From Burkholderia lata (GTDB lineage: Bacteria; Pseudomonadota; Gammaproteobacteria; Burkholderiales; Burkholderiaceae): 64,000 bases of DNA. Each line of letters opens with the position of its first letter. The first letter of the stretch is position 1. The position numbers and the translations under genes were made by a program. Below the pieces are notes generated by a model, which was not told the DNA's origin, ran no database searches, and saw only the letters and a program-made list of their open reading frames with translations. Positions 61,218 through 64,000 of the stretch are shown here, one piece after another. The stretch spans positions 224,770-288,769 of the forward strand of contig NZ_CABVQK010000012.1 in the NCBI RefSeq assembly GCF_902499335.1, read 5' to 3'.

Positions 61218-62216
61218 TCAGGCGGCGTGCTGTTCGGCGCGCGCGCGGCGCTTTGCTTCGTGGGCGAGTGCGGCTTCGCGCACCCATGCGCCGTCCTCGT
61301 GCGCTTTCACGCGGGTCGCGAGGCGTTCCTTGTTGCACGGGCCGTCGCCGTTGACCACGCGCCAGAATTCGTCCCAGTCGATCGTGCCGTAGTCGTGATG
61401 GCCGCGCGCCTCGTTCCACTTCAGGTCGGGGTCGGGCAGCGTCACGCCGAGCACCTTCGCCTGGTCGACCGTCGCGTCGACGAACTTTTGCCGCAGGTCG
61501 TCGTTCGTGATCCGCTTGATGCCCCATTTCGCGGACTGGTTGCTGTGGACCGAATCGGCGTCGCTCGGGCCGAACATCATCAGCACCGGCCACCACCAGC
61601 GGTTCACGGCCTGCTGGACCATCGCGCGTTGCGCGTCGGTGCCCTTCATCATCGACAGCAGTGCGTCGAAGCCCTGGCGCTGGTGGAACGATTCTTCCTT
61701 GCACACGCGGATCATGGCGCGCGCGTACGGGCCGTACGTGCAGCGGCACAGCGGGATCTGGTTCATGATCGCGGCGCCGTCGACGAGCCAGCCGATCACG
61801 CCGACGTCGGCCCAGGTCGGCGTCGGGTAGTTGAAGATGCTCGAGTATTTCGCCTTGCCGGCGTGCAGCGCGTCGATCAGCGAATCGCGCGATACGCCGA
61901 GCGTTTCGGCCGCGCTATAAAGATAGAGGCCGTGGCCGGCTTCGTCCTGGACCTTCGCGAGCAGGATCGCCTTGCGCTTCAGGCTCGGCGCGCGCGAGAT
62001 CCAGTTGCCTTCGGGCAGCATGCCGACGACTTCCGAGTGCGCGTGCTGCGAGATCTGGCGAACCAGTGTCTTGCGATAGGCATCGGGCATCCAGTCCTGC
62101 GGCTCGATCTTGCCGTCGGCGGCCATGACCGCATCGAACCGCGCCTGCTCGGGCGACTCGGCTGCGGCGTCGAGCGGCGCGACGTTGCCGGGGATGTCGA
62201 GGGATTGCGTGTACAT
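61218..62216 (-). CDS. paaA: Phenylacetyl-CoA epoxidase catalytic subunit PaaA
   Basis: 332 residues. Diiron ligand motifs are AKVQDEAGHGLYLY (ExxH) and VCKEESFHQRQGF (ExxH). WMPDAYRKTLVRQISQHAHSEVVGMLPEGNW is the conserved N-terminal region. PaaA makes the ring-1,2-epoxide of phenylacetyl-CoA. First gene of paaABCDE, with a palindromic operator between its promoter elements. Confidence 0.97.
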   Translation of the reverse strand: MYTQSLDIPGNVAPLDAAAESPEQARFDAVMAADGKIEPQDWMPDAYRKTLVRQISQHAHSEVVGMLPEGNWISRAPSLKRKAILLAKVQDEAGHGLYLYSAAETLGVSRDSLIDALHAGKAKYSSIFNYPTPTWADVGVIGWLVDGAAIMNQIPLCRCTYGPYARAMIRVCKEESFHQRQGFDALLSMMKGTDAQRAMVQQAVNRWWWPVLMMFGPSDADSVHSNQSAKWGIKRITNDDLRQKFVDATVDQAKVLGVTLPDPDLKWNEARGHHDYGTIDWDEFWRVVNGDGPCNKERLATRVKAHEDGAWVREAALAHEAKRRARAEQHAA

Positions 62217-62248
62217 GGCGAGGCTCTCGTCCGGTTGAATGTGTGCGA

Positions 62249-62278
62249 AGTATAAACCAACCGACCGGTCGGTTAATA
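62249..62278 (-). promoter_or_regulatory. paaA promoter with TetR-type operator AACCGACCGGTCGGTT
   Basis: AACCGACCGGTCGGTT (62259-62274) is a perfect 16-base palindrome. On the minus strand it lies directly upstream of a -10 like TATACT (62254 to 62249), so a bound repressor would cover the core promoter. The length and symmetry are typical of TetR-family operators. Confidence 0.72.
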
Positions 62279-62415
62279 AATTTCTTGCGGATTTGCGGCG
62301 AGACTCGGGTAAACGAGGGACGTCGGGGCGGGATCGGGTGGCGTGACGGTGGTCCGGCGCGTGGGGTTCGCGTCTTCTGCGGCACAATGCCCGCTTTCCG
62401 ACGAGGATTTTGCCG

Positions 62416-63684
62416 ATGTCATTCCGAAGCAGTATCGCCGCGGCCGTGCTGGGTGCGGCTGTCTTTGTCTCGCCGCTCGTGGCGTCGGCCTCGGCCGCGC
62501 CGGCCGGATGGGTGGTCGCGTGGGCGACCGCGCTGCAGCCGATTCCCGACCTTGCCGCACCGCCGCCGCTCTATCGCGCGCCCGACGTGGCTGGGCGTGT
62601 CGTGCGCCAGATCGTCTATCCGACGGTGTCGGGCCGCGCCGCGCGGATTCGCGTCAGCAATGCATACGGTCGTGCGCCGCTGGTCGTCGAGGCGGCAAGC
62701 CTCGCGCGCGCGGGCGAAGGGGCGGCGCTTGCAGGCGCGGCGGTGCCGGTCCGGTTCGGCGGCAAGGCGTCGGTGACGCTTGCGCCGGGCCAGGAGCTCG
62801 AAAGCGATCCGGTGGTGATCGACGTGGCGGCCGGGCGGCCGTATGCGATCAGCCTCCAGGTGGGGGCGAGCCAGCGGATGACGGTCTGGCACCGCGTGTC
62901 GAACCAGTTCAATTACGTGTCTGTGCCGGGCGATCACGTGAGTGATCCGGGCGCTGCCGCATTCCGCACCCGCTTTACCCAATATGCGTGGGTGACCGAA
63001 CTCGCGGTCGAGACCGGTTCCGCGCGTGCCAGCGTAGCTGCGATCGGCGATTCGATCACCGACGGGCTGCGCTCGAGCGTGAACCGGAACCGCCGCTGGC
63101 CGGACGCACTCGCGCGCCGGCTGAACGCCTCTGGTGCGGAGTCGATCGGTGTCGCGAATCTTGGTATCAGCGGGAACCGGCTGCTCAGCGATTCGGCGTG
63201 CTACGGCACGTCGCTGGCGTCGCGGTTCGAACGCGATGCGCTGTCGCGCGCGGGGGTGAAGGCGGCGATCGTGCTGATCGGGATCAACGACATCAACTTT
63301 GCGGCGATGCCGCCGCGCGCAGGGCTCGATTGCGACCACCCGCATACGCAGGTCACGGCTGCGTCTTTGATCGACGGCTACCGCCGGCTGATCGAAGCGG
63401 CGCACCGTCAGGGCGTGAAGGTCTTCGGTGCGACGCTGACGCCGGCCGGACTGCCGGTGGGGCGCGAGGCGATCCGCCTTGAGGTGAACCGGTGGATCCG
63501 GAGCGGTAGCGGGTTCGATGGCGTGGTCGACTTCGATGCCGTGCTGCGCGATCCGGCGCGCCCGAGTGTGCTGCAGCGTCGCTACGATAGCGGCGACGGT
63601 ATTCATCCGAGCGATGCCGGCTACACGGCGATGGCCGACGCGGTGCCGGTCGAGCAACTGCAGGCTGCAGTGGGCGGCAAGTGA
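62416..63684 (+). CDS. SGNH/GDSL hydrolase family protein
   Basis: 422 residues. A signal peptide (to about ASA-APAG) marks it as secreted or periplasmic. A beta-sandwich N-terminal domain precedes the SGNH domain: AAIGDSITDGLRSS with the nucleophile Ser, GISGNRLL, IVLIGINDINFAA and DGIHPSDAGY with the catalytic Asp and His. Such proteins are esterases acting on acylated sugars, rhamnogalacturonan or lipids; the substrate is unknown. I chose ATG 62416 with GAGGA upstream over TTG 62410. Confidence 0.93.
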   Translation: MSFRSSIAAAVLGAAVFVSPLVASASAAPAGWVVAWATALQPIPDLAAPPPLYRAPDVAGRVVRQIVYPTVSGRAARIRVSNAYGRAPLVVEAASLARAGEGAALAGAAVPVRFGGKASVTLAPGQELESDPVVIDVAAGRPYAISLQVGASQRMTVWHRVSNQFNYVSVPGDHVSDPGAAAFRTRFTQYAWVTELAVETGSARASVAAIGDSITDGLRSSVNRNRRWPDALARRLNASGAESIGVANLGISGNRLLSDSACYGTSLASRFERDALSRAGVKAAIVLIGINDINFAAMPPRAGLDCDHPHTQVTAASLIDGYRRLIEAAHRQGVKVFGATLTPAGLPVGREAIRLEVNRWIRSGSGFDGVVDFDAVLRDPARPSVLQRRYDSGDGIHPSDAGYTAMADAVPVEQLQAAVGGK

Positions 63685-63688
63685 CGCG

Positions 63689-63704
63689 CCTCTATATATA
63701 GAGG
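63689..63704. repeat. Palindrome CCTCTATATATAGAGG
   Basis: A perfect 16-base palindrome with an AT core, 5 bases after the hydrolase stop. It is followed by the direct repeat GTTGCCGGCG (63710-63719 and 63728-63737). Function unknown. Confidence 0.5.
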
Positions 63705-63759
63705 GGAGTGTTGCCGGCGACCTCCAGGTTGCCGGCGCCACGCGACCCGTCGAGCCCGA

Positions 63760-63793
63760 AGCCCCCGTGCGCGACAGCGCACGAGGGCTTTTT
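63760..63793 (+). terminator. Terminator after the GDSL hydrolase
   Basis: AGCCCCCGTGCGC and GCGCACGAGGGCT pair with one mismatch around a GACA loop, followed by TTTTC. Confidence 0.85.
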
Positions 63794-63815
63794 CAAAATA
63801 TTTTCACAAAGGGGC

Positions 63816-63844
63816 TTGCGCAGTTGAGGGCGGGTGCTTAGAAT
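63816..63844 (+). promoter_or_regulatory. Upstream promoter, probably of an rRNA operon
   Basis: TTGCGC (63816-63821), a 17-base spacer and TAGAAT (63839-63844). The region that follows has no gene. Confidence 0.6.
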
Positions 63845-63976
63845 CACGCCTCTTTCGCGCTAACGGAAACGCGGCGCGGAAGAGGGAAGCAGGGCTGGTG
63901 GTGTGCTGAAGTCTGGCGCGCTTAGCTGGCCTGGAAGTTGAGCCCCGCAGTCGCAACGATGTAGTGAAAAAAGTTG

Positions 63977-64000
63977 TTGACGATCTGCGAAACACGGTTC
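63977..64000 (+). promoter_or_regulatory. Second promoter (-35 half), probably of an rRNA operon, cut by the window end
   Basis: TTGACG at 63977-63982 follows an A-rich stretch (GAAAAAAGTTG). A -10 at normal spacing would lie just beyond base 64000. The arrangement of tandem promoters with an A-rich upstream element is what Burkholderia rRNA operons usually have; no rRNA sequence is in the window. Confidence 0.45.

Overview
The window is high-GC DNA from the main chromosome of a Burkholderia species, most likely a Burkholderia cepacia complex member. Pointers are the two tandem DUF2957 lipoproteins, the short H-NS-type protein with a TWSGRGKPPRW-type C-terminus, the paaABCDE genes under a TetR-type operator, the VgrG sequence style, and the GC-rich third codon positions throughout. 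The genus call is inference from gene content; nothing was searched.

Left part (1-16475), mostly housekeeping: the 3' end of metF, an amidase, a dienelactone hydrolase, a nitronate monooxygenase, an orphan branched-chain amino acid binding protein, an MFS exporter, a HugZ-like protein, an H-NS family protein, a cation diffusion facilitator, an Lrp regulator, a coupled MBL hydrolase/exonuclease pair, rlpA, and a cluster matching the E. coli rsmI-yraN-diaA-dolP order. That cluster ends in a small cytochrome c and is followed by tRNA-Ala(CGC).

Accessory cassette (about 16620-23950), directly downstream of the tRNA and read leftwards: vgrG, a lipase-type type VI effector, a Tli4-like immunity protein, a PAAR spike protein and a 36-residue lipoprotein. 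The vgrG frame carries an in-frame TAG 75 codons after its start. No integrase or att duplication was seen.

Middle (23950-49650): gudD and a glucarate-type MFS permease, a DUF2239 gene behind a strong promoter with direct repeats, a carotenoid oxygenase, a four-gene ABC export operon, a Mut7-C protein, a dehydrogenase, a LysE exporter, a divergent MFS/LysR pair, a probable 60-nt small RNA, an OmpW protein with two DUF2957 lipoproteins, argC, a flavodoxin, a PEBP protein, pyrE and maeB.

Right part (49797-62300), aromatic catabolism: a fused indolepyruvate ferredoxin oxidoreductase, hppD with a divergent Lrp-type regulator, and paaABCDE with a palindromic operator in its promoter. Arylpyruvates from aromatic amino acids could be oxidised to arylacetyl-CoA by the first enzyme and then epoxidised by PaaABCDE, while HppD takes 4-hydroxyphenylpyruvate to homogentisate. 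A GDSL hydrolase follows, and the window ends in what looks like the tandem promoter region of an rRNA operon.

The most interesting signals are the small RNA at about 39299-39360, whose repeated TGTCTCCTC motif is complementary to the ribosome binding sites of three catabolic genes in this same window (gudP-like, indolepyruvate oxidoreductase, hppD); the amber-interrupted vgrG; the unannotated small lipoprotein at the end of the type VI cassette; and a hairpin-rich leader behind a consensus -10 upstream of rlpA.
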